Numbered from the stretch's first letter, positions 47,671 through 58,598 are shown. The stretch: DNA of 64,000 nucleotides from Flavobacterium cellulosilyticum (GCF_004349355.1 NZ_SMFK01000001.1:248001-312000), one strand, 5' to 3'. Made by a program: numbers and translations. Notes: generated from the sequence alone by a model not told the origin.

Positions 47671-50600
47671 TTAAAATCCAATATTTAAACCCAGCGTATA
47701 TACTTGAGCATTGGGTGGAACATTTTGATCTTTTCCTGAATTAATTGAATTACCATTGATAGAAACCTCGGGGTCTGAACCTCTATATTTAGTTATGGTG
47801 TACAAATTATTTCCTTGCAGATAGACATAAATAGAGCTAAACGTATTTTTTAAAAAAGCGGCATCCATTGGCACATTATACCCTAAAGACACATTTTTAA
47901 ATTTTAAATATGACCCATCCTCTACTTTTGATGTGCTTGAAAATGAAAATCCTGCCGACACATTATCCCCATAATATAATTTCTGAATGTCGGTAATTTG
48001 TCCTGGCGTTGTCCATCTGTTTTTTATAAATTCTCCGTTATTAAAGTAACGCTGGTCAGAATTGGTCGCTCTTGTACCGTTGTACAATTTGTTGCCTTGG
48101 GCAAAAGTTAGGTTTACGCCCAAAACAAAATTTTTATAACGAAAAGTATTGTTTAATCCTCCAAATAGCTTTGGTAAAGAAGGTCCTTGAATCACTCCAT
48201 CTTTGTAATTATCTATTGCTGGCGCTGCGCTTCCATCAAGATAAGTCCATTTTGGAGAGCCAATATGATTGTACTGCACTTCTCTGCCTTCTCTGTTTAC
48301 AAAAATCATCTGACCATTTGCTGGATTCACCCCATTGCAAGGCACTGCAAAAACAGACCCAATAGAATAACCTACTCTAGTCATATTTTGAACTCCAAAA
48401 ACACTTGGCACAAAAACATCATTTACCAATGACGTTACTTTATTTTTAAGTGTAGAAAGGTTTAAATTCAAGCTCCAATTAAAATCTTTTGTGTTAATAG
48501 CAACTGCATTTATCCCAACTTCGTAACCCGTATTGTACATGCCGCCCACATTTTCGTTGATATAATTGTTCGGAATTCCTGCCGAAAGAGCTTGAGGTGC
48601 TTTTAGAATTAAATTGCGTATTTTGTTGTTGAAATAATCAAATTCTACAGAAACACGATTGTTCAACATGGTAAAATTCAATCCCAAATCGAGTTTAGAG
48701 CTGGTTTCCCATTTTAGATTGGGATTGGCAGTCTGAGAATATCCTAAGGTGGGCGCACCTCCATATGTAGACGAATTATACGTACCTATTGCAGGATAGC
48801 TCCCTATTTCACTGTTACCAACAATTCCATAACTGGCTCTAATTTTTAGATTATCCAAAAAATATTTGATGTTTGAATTTTTAAAAAAAGATTCCTCAAA
48901 CAAATTCCAACTAACAGAACCTCCGCCAAAACTACCGTACTTATTCCCTTGGGATAAAGCAGACAGGCCGTCTATTCTATAATTAAGCGTCATAAAATAT
49001 TTGCTCTTGAAATTGTAGTTTACATTGGTAAAATACGACAACAAAGCATTTTCTGTAAGTTCATTACCCAAAGGCGAAATATTAGCATAACTTCCTTGAT
49101 AATTGGTATAATACGAATCGGTGATGTTGCTTTGTGATGCTCCCCAACTATTCATTTTAGTACTTATTCGTTCTTGACCCAAAAGAATAGCTATAGTATG
49201 ATTGTTCTGAATAGAGGCTTTATAATTAAGTGTATTAGCCCAATCTGTACGTGTTAAATCGGTAGCAATATTCGTGGCCACCCCATTGTACGAAGCTCCT
49301 CCACCGTGAATTGGATTTAAAACTAATTTATTTTCAATTCCAATATCATTCAATCCGAAACTAGTTTTAAAAGTTAGATTTTTTAATAAATCAATCTCTC
49401 CAAACAAATTCCCCAACATCGATTTACTTAAGGAAGTAGTCAAATCTAGCGTTTGCACCATGGCCAAATTATAGGCATTTATACTTCCTATATTCGCAGG
49501 AATATTAGCTCCATAACCTACACTGATACCATTTTGAATGCTATAAGAACCATCGGGATTGTAAACGGGTACGTTCGGAGGCAAGACATAGGTCATTCTA
49601 CCCAAAGGTTCATTTGTAATATATTCTGTATTATATGTCGATGATGTCAAAGTATTTCCAGCAACTGCACCAGTATTAGGCCCAACATTTTTTGCATTAC
49701 TATACGAGAAATTTACTCCGACTCTCACAAAATCATTAACAGCATGACTGATATTCAATCGAGTCATATAGTTTTGAAAAGTATTGTTTTTGATAAAACT
49801 ATTTTGGTTGCTATAATCTGCCGAAAAATAATATTGAGTAGACTCATTCGCTCCCGAAATATTAATATTCTGATTGCTCGATAAACCAGGAGCATAAGCC
49901 ACATCATACCAATTGGTATCTACCGTGCTCCCATCGGGATTCTTGGCCAGAAAAAAACCTGGCGCCTTACCCGCATTGACCAAGGCTTCGTTTTTTATCA
50001 TGGTGTAGTCTTCTGCATTTAATAATTTGGGTAAGTTAAAAGGAGTGCTTCTACTGTACCAGCTGTTGTAATTGAATTTGGTTTTGCCTTTTTCACCTTT
50101 TTTGGTGGTAATAACCATCACACCATTGGCTGCTCTTGAGCCGTATATGGCGGCTGCCGAAGCATCTTTGAGCACATCGATAGACTGTATGTCGTTGGGG
50201 TTTATACTCGAAAGTGGATTATTCCCCACAAAACCTCCTAATGAACCTGTAAAAACCGCAACTCCATCGACCACAATCAAAGGAAAAAGTCCAGATGTAA
50301 TTGTATTTAAACCACGAACCCGAATGACTGGGGTATTATTTAACACACTGGTAGATTGAATGACATCGATACCTGTTCCTTGCCCTCCTAGCAATTGATC
50401 AAAACTAGTAGATGGCCTATTTTGCAATTGCTTGGCCGAAACGGTAGAAACCGAACCAGAGAAAGCCGCCTTTTTTTGAACCAGATACCCACTAGAAATC
50501 AAAACCTCTCCCAACTGATTGGTATCTTCAAACAAAGTAATTTTGAATTGCTTGTTGGATTTTAACACTAGCTGTTGGGTGCTATACCCTAGCATGGATA

Positions 50601-50856
50601 CTCGGATAGTTATAGGAAAAGAAATGGATGTTGATATCGAAAAAAATCCGTTTGTATCTGTTATCTCATTTTCCTTGGTTGCTATAATTTGCACGGTTAC
50701 TGCTTCGATGGGCTTATTATCTATGCTAACCACTTCTCCTTTTATGGTGCTTTTTTGCCCTAAGACCGATATCGAAACTAAAAGAAAAAATAATAGTAAA
50801 AATTGATTTATGTTTGTCCGCCAAGCTAACAAACCTTGTATGTATAGCTGTTTCAT
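47671..50856 (-). CDS. SusC-like TonB-dependent outer-membrane transporter
   Basis: A 1061-residue protein with an extended N-terminus before the signal helix (residues about 17-34, ending VLG). It has a carboxypeptidase-regulatory-like domain (GEVVSIDNKPIEAVTVQI), a plug domain (LLGGQGTGIDV, DASAAAIYGSRAANGVMVITT) and a barrel ending in LGLNIGF. It pairs with the SusD gene 15 bp downstream and lies 122 bp after a VCBS/ASPIC lipoprotein in the same direction. Substrate unknown. Confidence 0.93.
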   Translation of the reverse strand: MKQLYIQGLLAWRTNINQFLLLFFLLVSISVLGQKSTIKGEVVSIDNKPIEAVTVQIIATKENEITDTNGFFSISTSISFPITIRVSMLGYSTQQLVLKSNKQFKITLFEDTNQLGEVLISSGYLVQKKAAFSGSVSTVSAKQLQNRPSTSFDQLLGGQGTGIDVIQSTSVLNNTPVIRVRGLNTITSGLFPLIVVDGVAVFTGSLGGFVGNNPLSSINPNDIQSIDVLKDASAAAIYGSRAANGVMVITTKKGEKGKTKFNYNSWYSRSTPFNLPKLLNAEDYTMIKNEALVNAGKAPGFFLAKNPDGSTVDTNWYDVAYAPGLSSNQNINISGANESTQYYFSADYSNQNSFIKNNTFQNYMTRLNISHAVNDFVRVGVNFSYSNAKNVGPNTGAVAGNTLTSSTYNTEYITNEPLGRMTYVLPPNVPVYNPDGSYSIQNGISVGYGANIPANIGSINAYNLAMVQTLDLTTSLSKSMLGNLFGEIDLLKNLTFKTSFGLNDIGIENKLVLNPIHGGGASYNGVATNIATDLTRTDWANTLNYKASIQNNHTIAILLGQERISTKMNSWGASQSNITDSYYTNYQGSYANISPLGNELTENALLSYFTNVNYNFKSKYFMTLNYRIDGLSALSQGNKYGSFGGGSVSWNLFEESFFKNSNIKYFLDNLKIRASYGIVGNSEIGSYPAIGTYNSSTYGGAPTLGYSQTANPNLKWETSSKLDLGLNFTMLNNRVSVEFDYFNNKIRNLILKAPQALSAGIPNNYINENVGGMYNTGYEVGINAVAINTKDFNWSLNLNLSTLKNKVTSLVNDVFVPSVFGVQNMTRVGYSIGSVFAVPCNGVNPANGQMIFVNREGREVQYNHIGSPKWTYLDGSAAPAIDNYKDGVIQGPSLPKLFGGLNNTFRYKNFVLGVNLTFAQGNKLYNGTRATNSDQRYFNNGEFIKNRWTTPGQITDIQKLYYGDNVSAGFSFSSTSKVEDGSYLKFKNVSLGYNVPMDAAFLKNTFSSIYVYLQGNNLYTITKYRGSDPEVSINGNSINSGKDQNVPPNAQVYTLGLNIGF

Positions 50857-50978
50857 TTTTTTTGCATATAAAGTACAACCAAACCAGTGCGGATAATTGC
50901 ACTGGATTTGAGCTATACTGTTTAATTGATTTTTTTCTTTGAAGATTATTTTGCCACTAATTCGAAAAAATCAGAAGT

Positions 50979-53900
50979 TTAATTGATTTTAACACTTTGT
51001 AAAAATGAATTGTTTTTGGTAATCAAAAGATAGGTTTTTCCTTTTACGTTAATTTTTTCCATATTCTTAACATCGCCTGGAGTAAAAAACCCACTTTGAA
51101 CAGCGGATATAGAACGGAATTTTCCTTTACCATTTCCTTTTAAAAACAAACCATGACCAGCATCATTCCGAGGTGTTTCTACTTCAGAATTGTACATATT
51201 TCCAGTGATTAAAACATCTAGATTACCATCTTTATCATAATCATCTACCATAATTTGGTTGATGCAAGAAAGTTGCGCTTCGATAGGCAATTCGTGAACA
51301 ATAAATTTTCCGTTTTTATTTTCTAAATAAATACTGGCAAAAGATTTCACTTTGTAATGCAAGGCTTCTTCAAGAGATTTCTCAGTATAAACATCGACTA
51401 AAGTAGCTTCTGAAAAGCTTTCGTAATCTTTGAATTTTTTCTTGATGTTAGGAATTTGTTGAGAGGAACATCCACGACCGCGTACGGGATATTGCTTGCC
51501 ATCATTGTAATAACTCAATACAATATCTTTGTGTTTGTCGTTGTCAAAATCTTTTACAAAAATGTCGAATGTTTCTTCTGGAGTGGCTTTGTATTTATAG
51601 TTCAAACCATTATTCCCAACGATATAATCCATATCACCATCATTATCAAAATCGCCTTGTTTGATGCTCCACCACCATCCGGTAGTATCAACGGTAAGTC
51701 CGAGTGCATTTGAAACTTCTTTGAAACCTGTTTTTGTATTTTCGAAAACACGAATTGGCATCCATTCGCCTACAACAATTATATCATCCAATTTATCATT
51801 GTTATAATCGGTAATTACAGCACTTGTTGCCATTCCTAAATTGACAAACTCTTTGGGTGCGTTTCTGGAAATTTCAAACTTTGCTTGTTTTGTTGTGCTA
51901 GTATTGTGCAACAAATAAGTAGTTGCAGGAGATGGATATTGCCCCGGTACTTGTCTGCCCAACACCAAAAGATCTTGTTTGCCATCCTTATCATAATCTA
52001 TTGGATATACTTTTGAACCACTCGTTAGCATCACCGGAAGCACTCCTTTAGGTGCTTTGGTAAAATTTCCTTTGCCGTCATTTAGGTACAAACGATCTTG
52101 CAGTAGTGGGTCTTTTACTAAAAACTCATAACCACCACTCACTACATAAATGTCATTATCTCCATCGTTGTCGGCATCAAAAATCACAGCTCCCGTATCT
52201 TCACTAGATTTATCATCTTCTAGGGCTTGAATTTTTTTCTCTACAAAAGCATTTTTGGTTTGCAAAAATACTTTGCCAGAAAAAGTTGCAGAACCTCCAA
52301 TAAAATAATCATCAAGTCCGTCTTTATTCAAATCTCCAACAGCAATTACAGGTCCAAAAGTAGACATTTTGTGCGGCAATAAAACTTGATCTTTAAAGTC
52401 GTCGTATGCATTTTCCTCATGTTTATAAGCTGGAAAAATGGAACTCTCTGTTGAAAACAATGTTTTTGAAGCTACAGTTTTTGCAGCAGCTTCCTCCCTT
52501 GCATCTTGCTCCTTTAAAGTCAAAATTTGATTGGCTTTTACATTTTTTAATACTTGCGTTTTTCCATTGACCCAAACTACTTTTACCTCATCGATTGTTT
52601 TGGCTTTGTTGATTCCGAAATGTAGTTCTGGCGCCACCGAGGATTGATATCCACGTGTTAAAGTAAGTTCTTGCATTTGCGTACTTCCATTCACTTTGAG
52701 GTACACACGATTTCCTAAACCTTGACTATTTTTTGAATTACTTTTAAAACGTACTGTCAAATAATTAGTGGTTTTAGCACTGGTATTCTCAAAAACGCAT
52801 GCATAATCGTCGATGTTATTGGTAATAATTTCTAGGTCACCATCATTATCTAAATCGGCATAAACCACACCGTTTGAAAACCCTTTGTATTCGATTCCCC
52901 ATTTTTTATTGGCCTGTTCAAATTGTAGTTTTCCTTTATTTTGAAAAATAAAATTATCTATTTTTTCAGAAGGAATCGCTAATGATTTTTTGAGTAAGTC
53001 ATTAGGTTTTAAATTTTGATCTTCTAAACTATGAAAATAGTCGTTATTGTTTACCTCTCTCCTTGTGCCATTAGTAATAAACAAATCTTTATTTCCGTCA
53101 TTATCAAAATCAGCAAATAAAGCACCCCAGCTCCAGTCTGTAGAAGAAGTTCCTGTTATTCTGGAAACATTAGAAAAATGAGGAATGCCATCTGTGTACA
53201 CACCCGAATTGAGTTGCATGCAGTTGTGCATGTATTGGTATTGAAATCCAGCATTGACTACATCCCAAAACAATTGTGGATTCATACTAGACATATTTGC
53301 TTTTTTACGGCGATTGTCTTTGGCATCCATATCTACTTGAAAAATATCTAAATTTCCGTCGTTGTTAAAATCCGAAATATCAGCGCCCATTCCGTAAAAT
53401 GCGGTATGACCTGTTGCATTATTTACCACTTCTTTAAATGTACCATCGTGGTTGTTGATGTACATAAAATCCGGAGAATTGAAATCATTAGACACATAAA
53501 TATCTGGCCATGAATCGTTATTGATGTCTCCTATTGTTGCACTCAGGGATAATCCATAGGCTTTCACTCCTGCAGCATCGGTTACATTAGTAAAATGATT
53601 GCCATCGTTTCGATACAAATGACCCGATTCTTGGTCTTTTACATTACGCATCATTTGTACATAGGCAAATGTAGGTGAGCTGAACTTTGTTGGAGGATAA
53701 TTGGCTACGAATAAATCTAAATCGCCGTCTTTATCATAGTCGAAAAAAGTACCTTGAACACTATTTCCAATATCATCAATGCCATATTCCTTGGCACGTT
53801 CTGTAAATGTTCCGTTGCCATTATTGATATACAGTTCATTATTTCTTGGGCCAAATTTACCTCCTACACTACAATAAATATCTAGAAAACCATCACCATT

Positions 53901-54260
53901 GACATCGGCCATTGTTACTCCAGTGTACCAGCGAGTATCACCACCAACACCAGCTTTTTTTGTAATGTCTTCGAACTTGAGGTTTCCTTTGTTCAAATAC
54001 AATTTGTTAGACACTTGATTTCCTGTAAAAAAAACATCAATAAGTCCATCATTGTTAATGTCTCCTGCTGCAACACCACCTCCCATGTAGATATAGGTAT
54101 AGGTAAAATAATTTAAGGAGTCGGTTTCTTTTAGATTATTACTAAAATCAATTCCAGTATCGGTATGATCTAAGGTCGTAAAGATTTTGTTCTCGGAATC
54201 ATTATTAGAACAGCTAATAAGCAATAGCAAGCCCACAATACTTAATATATATTTTCTCAT
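50979..54260 (-). CDS. FG-GAP/VCBS-repeat lipoprotein with ASPIC/UnbV domain, copy 1
   Basis: A 1093-residue lipoprotein (lipobox LISC, Cys17). Residues about 50-490 and 640-1090 carry many repeats of the form DxNxDGxxDI (for example GDINNDGLIDVFFTG, DYDKDGDLDLFVAN), which are calcium-binding blades of an integrin-like propeller. Between them, at about 505-590, is an ASPIC/UnbV domain (YLTVRFKSN, RGYQSSVAPELHFGI, VKVVWVNGK). It has no catalytic motif I can name. It is encoded just upstream of a SusCD pair and is paralogous to 55222-58503. A role in surface ligand capture is possible but unproven. Confidence 0.88.
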   Translation of the reverse strand: MRKYILSIVGLLLLISCSNNDSENKIFTTLDHTDTGIDFSNNLKETDSLNYFTYTYIYMGGGVAAGDINNDGLIDVFFTGNQVSNKLYLNKGNLKFEDITKKAGVGGDTRWYTGVTMADVNGDGFLDIYCSVGGKFGPRNNELYINNGNGTFTERAKEYGIDDIGNSVQGTFFDYDKDGDLDLFVANYPPTKFSSPTFAYVQMMRNVKDQESGHLYRNDGNHFTNVTDAAGVKAYGLSLSATIGDINNDSWPDIYVSNDFNSPDFMYINNHDGTFKEVVNNATGHTAFYGMGADISDFNNDGNLDIFQVDMDAKDNRRKKANMSSMNPQLFWDVVNAGFQYQYMHNCMQLNSGVYTDGIPHFSNVSRITGTSSTDWSWGALFADFDNDGNKDLFITNGTRREVNNNDYFHSLEDQNLKPNDLLKKSLAIPSEKIDNFIFQNKGKLQFEQANKKWGIEYKGFSNGVVYADLDNDGDLEIITNNIDDYACVFENTSAKTTNYLTVRFKSNSKNSQGLGNRVYLKVNGSTQMQELTLTRGYQSSVAPELHFGINKAKTIDEVKVVWVNGKTQVLKNVKANQILTLKEQDAREEAAAKTVASKTLFSTESSIFPAYKHEENAYDDFKDQVLLPHKMSTFGPVIAVGDLNKDGLDDYFIGGSATFSGKVFLQTKNAFVEKKIQALEDDKSSEDTGAVIFDADNDGDNDIYVVSGGYEFLVKDPLLQDRLYLNDGKGNFTKAPKGVLPVMLTSGSKVYPIDYDKDGKQDLLVLGRQVPGQYPSPATTYLLHNTSTTKQAKFEISRNAPKEFVNLGMATSAVITDYNNDKLDDIIVVGEWMPIRVFENTKTGFKEVSNALGLTVDTTGWWWSIKQGDFDNDGDMDYIVGNNGLNYKYKATPEETFDIFVKDFDNDKHKDIVLSYYNDGKQYPVRGRGCSSQQIPNIKKKFKDYESFSEATLVDVYTEKSLEEALHYKVKSFASIYLENKNGKFIVHELPIEAQLSCINQIMVDDYDKDGNLDVLITGNMYNSEVETPRNDAGHGLFLKGNGKGKFRSISAVQSGFFTPGDVKNMEKINVKGKTYLLITKNNSFLQSVKIN

Positions 54261-54653
54261 TTTGGTTGATTATTTTTAATTTCTTTAGATTTAATTACTC
54301 GAAGCTCTGCTTCGTTTTTTTTTGCCACAGATTTAAAGAAAGTGGTGCGACTTTGACAAATAGTTACTAACTTTTTTTACCGCTGATTTCACAGATTTAC
54401 ACTAATTAAGAAAAAGAGTTAGATAGAATTCACAGATTAAAAAAGATTTTTTAAAATCTGTGAATCTGTGGCTATTATTTCACTAATACCATTGGTAATC
54501 TGTCCCGAGTCAGTTTGTTTTTTTATTTTTCATCTCTTTCTTTAGTGTATTTCTAGAAATCAAAATAATTTGATTTACCCTAATTACAAAGAAACTCAAA
54601 ATCTAAAACCACTCTAATGAATAGTTTCAATTATTTTTTGTAAAAACTGGGAA
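54261..54653. repeat. Gene-free gap with cacagatt palindromic repeat
   Basis: A 393-bp gap. gccacagatt (54324-54333) is mirrored by aatctgtggc (54463-54472). Inside these, ttcacagatt (54429-54438) pairs with aatctgtgaa (54455-54464). A further direct copy, ttcacagattt, lies near 54390. Repeats of this type are familiar in flavobacterial intergenic DNA. No gene or clear minus-strand terminator is seen. Confidence 0.6.
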
Positions 54654-55193
54654 TTAAATAAAATCGGGGGGAGGAAGATTTATAAAAAGGTGTCCTGAAT
54701 GGATTCTTTTATTAGGTAAATTAGAAGAAACAGAATCTTTAAAACCATTTTTCAGATTGAAATCATAACAAACCTCATCGTTGGGTATGTAATCCTTAAT
54801 AAACGATTTTAATAATTTCTTTGTTGGATTTTCTTTATTGGAATTGGTTTCAAATAATTGAGAATCAACAATTTTTTTTAAGTCTTTGTTTATTGCCGCT
54901 TTATGGATATTTTTGATGCAATATAATTTTAAAACATTGTTTTGTATTCTGTTTTTAAAAACGTGGTACGTGGTATTATTGATGATTATATCTTCATTTT
55001 TTTCTTCAAATCCTGAATCCACAATATAAGCATAGGGTTTAATGTTAATTTCAAATATTTCAAATTTTGAATCATCCGTTTTTTCCATAGCAGTCACCCA
55101 CGATTGCTCTTTTTGGTCAGCAAACATCATATAAAATCCCAATACATTATAAAACAATGTAACGATTAAAAAGAGTGATGCGAATTTCTTCAT
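54654..55193 (-). CDS. Hypothetical membrane-anchored protein, 179 residues
   Basis: Not recognised. Residues about 3-24 form a hydrophobic segment (FASLFLIVTLFYNVLGFYMMF) that could be a signal anchor or an uncleaved signal peptide. The rest is hydrophilic, probably extracytoplasmic, and the C-terminus is Pro-rich (LPPPDFI). No Cys lipobox. It begins 28 bp after the second VCBS/ASPIC gene in the same direction, so it is probably co-transcribed with it. This frame looks genuinely coding: its start is well placed and no competing frame is better. Confidence 0.7.
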   Translation of the reverse strand: MKKFASLFLIVTLFYNVLGFYMMFADQKEQSWVTAMEKTDDSKFEIFEINIKPYAYIVDSGFEEKNEDIIINNTTYHVFKNRIQNNVLKLYCIKNIHKAAINKDLKKIVDSQLFETNSNKENPTKKLLKSFIKDYIPNDEVCYDFNLKNGFKDSVSSNLPNKRIHSGHLFINLPPPDFI

Positions 55194-55221
55194 ATTTGAT
55201 TAAAAAGAGTTTCTATTAAAT

Positions 55222-58200
55222 TTACTTTACCAACGAAAAAATACTCATTGGGGCATCGTTATTCGCTATAAGCAAATGTTGTTTTCCTTTAATTTGTATT
55301 TTTTTCATTTGTTTGGCATTTTCGCTATTGTAAAAATTTAAATCTTTATACGATTTCAAGTTTCCTTTAGTATCTCCTAACAATATATAACCAACATTGC
55401 TGTCGTAACGAATGGTTTCTACTTCGGATTCATAAAGCCCACCTACACCTATAACATCCTGAAAACCATCTTTGTTTACATCTGCAAAAACAAAGGACAT
55501 TGTTGGTCCCAGTTGTGCTGTATTTGGTAGTTCTTTGAAAGTAAACGAACCTTTTCCGTTATTAATAGCGTAACCCGATTTGAATTGAAATGCTTGTTTA
55601 TGATAGGAAGCTTTTAATTCTTTATCTCCATAAATATCGGCTAATTTTGATGTTGCAAAACTTTTGAAAGTGGGCATCTTTTTACTAACAAATGAATTTT
55701 GTTGTGTAGAGCATTCTTTTCCTCTAACGGGCACAAGGTTTCCTTTGTAAAGCTTGCTCAACACCATATCATATGTGGAATTATTGTCAAAATTGTTTCC
55801 ATAAATATGCAATGGTTTTTCGACAGAGGGATGAAACTTATTATTTCCTCCAATGTTTCCAAAGAAATAATCTAAATCTCCATCATTATCAATATCAACT
55901 TCTGAAACTGTGTTCCACCAGCCTTCAGTATTTTTGAATTGCGGTGTGTCAATAATTTTAAATTGTGATTTGGTGTTTTTTAATACCGTAATTGGCATCC
56001 ATTCGCCCACAACTATTAAATCTTTATTGCCATCATTATCATAATCTGAGAAAATAAAATCATTGACAATTCCTATTTTCGAAAATTCAGGCGCAACAGT
56101 AGCTGTAACATCTTTGAAAATTCCCTTGTCATTTCTCAAAAAATAGGAGTTGGGTACTAATGGATATTTTCCTGGAATGCAATGTCCTCCAATAGCTAAA
56201 TCTAAATCACCATCATTGTCAAAATCTACCGCTTTTACAGCTTTTGTACATGATAACATTTTAGGTAATGATGTACTTTTTATAAATTTGCCTTTTCCAT
56301 TATTTAGATACAAGCGGTCTTGGAGCAAAGGGCTGTTTTCTACTAACTCATAGCCGCCACTGGTTACATACAAATCTAGATAACCGTCATTATTAGCATC
56401 AAAAAACAAAGATCTATTGTCTTCATAGGACTTGTCTTTTTCAAAATCCGTTTGTTCAGAAACATCAAATTTTCCAGAACGATTTTGTAAATAGAGTTTG
56501 CCGGATTGTCCTTGTGCGCCACCAACATAAAAATCGTCTAATCCATCTTTATTTACATCGCCAACTGATAATGCAGGTCCTTGTTGTGATAGTTTTTGGG
56601 GTAACAATACTTGTTTCGAAAAATCATTGAAACTATTTTCGTGATGTGTAAAAGCGATTCCTAATTGTAAAGGATCAACTTTAGTGAAATTTCTATTGGC
56701 TTTTGCAACAAACGGTTTTGTTAAAACGGCATCTTTAATGTTCAGTTCTAAAGTTTGATTGGCTTGTTCATTTTCTACAATAGAAACCAATCGATTATCC
56801 CAAACGACCTCTATTTTTTTGATTTTATCTTCATTCCCTAAGCCAAAATTCAAAACATTTGTCATACAAGATTGATAGCCTCTAGTTGGGTATTGTTCCT
56901 GGTATTGTTGAAGTTTTTCTGTAAATACTTTTACTTTAGCTCCAATTGCATTGATGTTATTCGGTCCTCCGATAAGTTTTATATTTACAAAATTCCCTGT
57001 AGAATTATTTTTATAAACTGATGCTTTTTCCGATATATTATTGACAATTAAGTCTAAATCTCCATCGTTGTCTAAATCGGCATAAGCTACCCCATTAGAG
57101 TTTACTTTTTTATCCAATCCCCACGATTCGGTCGTGTTCGTAAAAGTTAAATCACCATTGTTTTTATAGCCATAATTAGACAGTTTTTCTGAAGGCATCA
57201 TATCTACAACATCCAGAACGGTCATGTGAATTTTATTATCCAAATTACTTTTTACTTTTCGAGCATAATCTTGATTACTAAAATTACGATCAATTCCATT
57301 TGTAATAAATAAATCCTTATATCCATCGTTGTCAAAATCAGCAATAAGTGGTGCCCAACTCCAATCGGTTTTAGAGACGCCAGCTAATTGGCCTATGTCA
57401 CTATACGTCCCGTTACCATTGTTTAATTGAAAAACATTAGCCATATAAGGATGATTGTAATTAGCTTTTATAATTTTCTCAAATCCCTCAGTATTCATAC
57501 TTGGCATATTTTCTTTACTCCGAATATGATCTTCGGCTGACATCTCTAACACTATTAAATCGGGTAAAAAATCATTATTGATATCTGCATAATCCGTTCC
57601 CATACTATTGAAAGAAATATGTTTGAAACGGGTGTTTATTTGGTTCGAAAAAGTACCATCGTGGTTGTTGATGTATAAAAAATCGGGCATTATATAATCA
57701 TTGGCTACATAAATATCGGGCCAGCCATCATTATTATAATCACCAATCGATGCACTCAAACCCCAAGCTTTATTGACAAGTTTAGCTTCCACGGTAACGT
57801 CTGTAAAAGTGTTTCCATCATTTCTAAACAAATGGTCGGAAGTTTCTGGATATTTTTTTTGAGATTCTTTCTGTTCAATACGCAAAGTGTTTTGGAAATC
57901 AACGCGATGATTTACGAGATACATATCTAAATCACCATCTTTATCATAATCAAAGAAATACGATTGAATAGAAAAACCATCATTATCTAAACCAAAAGCA
58001 TGGGCTTCTTCTTTGAAAGTACCATCTTTTTGATTGATAAATAATTTATTTTTTCTCCATTCATTCGATTCTAAAGAAGCTGATTTACAAACATAAATAT
58101 CTAGCCAGCCATCATTATTGATATCAATCATTGAAGTTCCAGTGGTCCAGCCATATTCATCAGAGACATTTGCTGATTGTGTAATATCTTCAAACTCAAA

Positions 58201-58503
58201 ATTTCCTTTATTTAGGTATAACTTATTTGATTGTTGATTCGAAGTGAAATATATATCTTGTAACCCATCGTTATTAATGTCGCCGACAGCAACACCGCCT
58301 CCGTTTAAAGCATACATATATCGAACACAATTAAAAAGGGTATCCTGTTTAACAACATTTTCAAAATTTATTTGTGTGTGTTCACTTGGAACTAAAGTAA
58401 AAAGGGTTTCAGCATTTGAAGTTTTTTTCTTTAATTCAGAATGGTCACAACTATTTAAAAGTGTTAAAATAAAAATCGAAACAACGACTTGAAGTATGCG
58501 CAT
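55222..58503 (-). CDS. FG-GAP/VCBS-repeat lipoprotein with ASPIC/UnbV domain, copy 2
   Basis: A 1093-residue lipoprotein (lipobox LNSC, Cys19), the same length and domain order as 50979-54260. It has propeller repeats with DxNxDGxxD motifs (GDINNDGLQDIYFTS, DYDKDGDLDMYLVNH, DVNKDGLDDFYVGG), an ASPIC/UnbV domain at about 500-590 (RGYQSCMTNVLNFGL, IEVVWDN), then further repeats. Shared unusual stretches such as PVRGKECSTQQ and GWWNTV mark it as a true paralogue. It follows the 58673-63168 SusCD pair, separated by a terminator. Function unknown. Confidence 0.88.
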   Translation of the reverse strand: MRILQVVVSIFILTLLNSCDHSELKKKTSNAETLFTLVPSEHTQINFENVVKQDTLFNCVRYMYALNGGGVAVGDINNDGLQDIYFTSNQQSNKLYLNKGNFEFEDITQSANVSDEYGWTTGTSMIDINNDGWLDIYVCKSASLESNEWRKNKLFINQKDGTFKEEAHAFGLDNDGFSIQSYFFDYDKDGDLDMYLVNHRVDFQNTLRIEQKESQKKYPETSDHLFRNDGNTFTDVTVEAKLVNKAWGLSASIGDYNNDGWPDIYVANDYIMPDFLYINNHDGTFSNQINTRFKHISFNSMGTDYADINNDFLPDLIVLEMSAEDHIRSKENMPSMNTEGFEKIIKANYNHPYMANVFQLNNGNGTYSDIGQLAGVSKTDWSWAPLIADFDNDGYKDLFITNGIDRNFSNQDYARKVKSNLDNKIHMTVLDVVDMMPSEKLSNYGYKNNGDLTFTNTTESWGLDKKVNSNGVAYADLDNDGDLDLIVNNISEKASVYKNNSTGNFVNIKLIGGPNNINAIGAKVKVFTEKLQQYQEQYPTRGYQSCMTNVLNFGLGNEDKIKKIEVVWDNRLVSIVENEQANQTLELNIKDAVLTKPFVAKANRNFTKVDPLQLGIAFTHHENSFNDFSKQVLLPQKLSQQGPALSVGDVNKDGLDDFYVGGAQGQSGKLYLQNRSGKFDVSEQTDFEKDKSYEDNRSLFFDANNDGYLDLYVTSGGYELVENSPLLQDRLYLNNGKGKFIKSTSLPKMLSCTKAVKAVDFDNDGDLDLAIGGHCIPGKYPLVPNSYFLRNDKGIFKDVTATVAPEFSKIGIVNDFIFSDYDNDGNKDLIVVGEWMPITVLKNTKSQFKIIDTPQFKNTEGWWNTVSEVDIDNDGDLDYFFGNIGGNNKFHPSVEKPLHIYGNNFDNNSTYDMVLSKLYKGNLVPVRGKECSTQQNSFVSKKMPTFKSFATSKLADIYGDKELKASYHKQAFQFKSGYAINNGKGSFTFKELPNTAQLGPTMSFVFADVNKDGFQDVIGVGGLYESEVETIRYDSNVGYILLGDTKGNLKSYKDLNFYNSENAKQMKKIQIKGKQHLLIANNDAPMSIFSLVK

Positions 58504-58598
58504 ATGTTATTTTTTATAAATAGAAAAAGATTTAATTTAATGATCACAATATAGTGATATACTGATTTCTATTCTTACTATTAGATAGTTATTTAGCA

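Noticed and set aside
54300..54314. Hairpin cgaagc-tct-gcttcg followed by a T-run
   Set aside because: The T-run is on the plus strand where nothing is transcribed toward it; on the minus strand it has no U-tract, so I do not call it a terminator.
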